From Pseudomonadota bacterium (GTDB lineage Bacteria; Pseudomonadota; Alphaproteobacteria; Rhizobiales; Beijerinckiaceae): a DNA stretch of 15,962 nucleotides. The notes beneath the pieces were generated by a model. That model ran no database searches. It saw nothing but the letters and a program-made list of their open reading frames with translations, and was not told the origin of the DNA. Position numbers and translations under genes: made by a program. Positions 15,097 to 15,962 of the stretch are shown here, in pieces; position 1 is the first letter of the stretch, and the number at the start of each line of letters is the position of its first letter. The stretch spans positions 1 to 15,962 of the forward strand of contig JAGWRL010000308.1 in assembly GCA_028876585.1 (NCBI GenBank), read 5' to 3'.

Positions 15097-15962
15097 CCCA
15101 AGGCGATTTCCAGCGCATCGAGTGAGAGGGCGGGGTGAAAATAGGGGTCGTCGCGCAATCGCCGCGCCCAGCGCTCGCGGAAATAGCCGTGTTCGCCGGC
15201 GTAGCGCGCGTCGAGCCAGCGATTGGCGCCGCGCGAGGCGCTCTCGCGATGCGACAGCCGCGCGCGCGGCTCGAACACGTTGACGTAGCCGGCTTCCGAC
15301 AGCCGCAGGCACAGGTCGATGTCGTTGTATTCGATCGGCAGCCGAACCTCGTCGAACCCGCCGACCTCGAAGAATTTGCGCGCCTCCACCGCCAGGCACG
15401 CGCCCGTCACCGCCGCCACTTCGCGCGGCCAGGCCAGCGCGCCGAGATAGCCGGGATCGTCGGCCTCGACCGCGCGCTGCACGTGGCCGGCGAAGCCGTC
15501 GAGCCCGAGCACGACGCCGCCATGCTGCAACCGGCCGTTGGGATAGAGCAGTTTCGCCCCCACCGCGCCGATCTGGCGGTCGGCGGCGAAATCGAGCATC
15601 CGGCCGAGCCAGTCGGGGCCGAGCGCCTGCACGTCGTCGTTGAGGAACAGCAGGAACGGCGTGCGCGCCGCGCGCGCGCCGGCGTTGCAGATCGCGGAAA
15701 AATTGAACGGGCCGGGCAGGCGCATCACGCGCGCTTCGGCGGCGCTTTCGAGCGCGGCGAGATAAGCGAGCACTTCGCCGTCGGCGCTGCCGTTGTCGAG
15801 CACCAGCAATTCGTGCTCGGCGCCGGTGGGATGGCGGACGAGGCTTTCCACGCAGGGGCGCAACAAGTCGAGCCGGTCTCGCGTCGGCACGATGATCGTC
15901 ACCCGCCGGCGTTCGCGCACCGGCGCGGCGGCGGGCGGCGCGGCGATCGGCGCCGGCTCGCG
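15093..15962 (-). CDS. GT2 glycosyltransferase, 5'-truncated by window edge
   Basis: The frame stays open to the right edge. The 14 codons upstream of a GTG at 15920 encode an Ala/Pro-rich linker, so the start is probably outside the window and a further N-terminal domain is likely. Counting from that GTG, the GT2 domain shows VTIIVPTRD (7-15), VLDNGSAD (40-47), NDD (94-96), GAKLLYPNG (121-129), TGACLAV (172-178), EYNDIDLCLR (197-206) and HRESASRG (224-231). It is a clear paralogue of the convergent GT2 protein at 10970-12472, sharing most of these blocks. It overlaps the TPR-glycosyltransferase start by four bases and is cotranscribed with it. It probably adds a sugar to the same surface polysaccharide; the donor is unknown. 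Confidence 0.88.
   Translation of the reverse strand, partial: REPAPIAAPPAAAPVRERRRVTIIVPTRDRLDLLRPCVESLVRHPTGAEHELLVLDNGSADGEVLAYLAALESAAEARVMRLPGPFNFSAICNAGARAARTPFLLFLNDDVQALGPDWLGRMLDFAADRQIGAVGAKLLYPNGRLQHGGVVLGLDGFAGHVQRAVEADDPGYLGALAWPREVAAVTGACLAVEARKFFEVGGFDEVRLPIEYNDIDLCLRLSEAGYVNVFEPRARLSHRESASRGANRWLDARYAGEHGYFRERWARRLRDDPYFHPALSLDALEIALG

Overview
The window is a gene-dense, high-GC stretch, most likely from an alphaproteobacterium of the Hyphomicrobiales (Rhizobiales) type. The evidence is composition, the presence of a ferritin-like/VIT1 fusion of the MbfA type, and the style of the glycosyltransferases. A methylotroph/Beijerinckiaceae-like host is a guess that the sequence alone cannot prove. 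No tRNA, rRNA, CRISPR, IS element or phage gene is visible. No gap between genes exceeds about 130 bases. The two longest are 1715-1832 and 5612-5742, and both look like promoter/leader regions.

Region 1 (1-2960) is housekeeping. It holds the 3' part of a PlsC-like acyltransferase (+), a convergent membrane-bound ferritin/iron exporter (MbfA type, -), and divergent from that, proB (glutamate 5-kinase, +).

Region 2 (2985-5611, -) is a two-gene glycosyltransferase operon: a GT-B (GT4-type) enzyme with an N-terminal repeat region, then a small GT2 enzyme, with a 4-base stop/start overlap. A plausible sigma70 promoter lies at 5707-5734, inside a visibly AT-richer leader.

Region 3 (5743-10917, -) is a compact five-gene operon for ABC-dependent capsule/exopolysaccharide export. 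In transcription order it encodes the KpsT-type ATPase, a first KpsE-type polysaccharide co-polymerase, an unrecognised 356-residue protein, a second and divergent KpsE-type protein, and the KpsM-type permease. The order is unusual because ATPase and permease sit at opposite ends, and the duplicated co-polymerase with an unknown gene between the copies is the most interesting part of the window.

Region 4 (10970-15962) holds more glycan-assembly genes. A two-domain GT2 protein whose first domain looks degenerate is on +. Converging on it with overlapping stop codons is a - strand pair: a GT2 protein running off the right edge, then a large TPR-glycosyltransferase fusion. The two GT2 proteins flanking the TPR fusion are paralogues.

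Together, regions 2-4 look like a surface-polysaccharide locus. Glycosyltransferases build the chain on the cytoplasmic face, KpsM/KpsT-type proteins move it across the inner membrane, and KpsE-type proteins couple this to the periplasm. The outer-membrane exporter (KpsD/Wza type) and the KpsC/KpsS-type linker enzymes are not in this window. All start sites were chosen from overlap, ribosome-binding-site and homology reasoning, without database searches.
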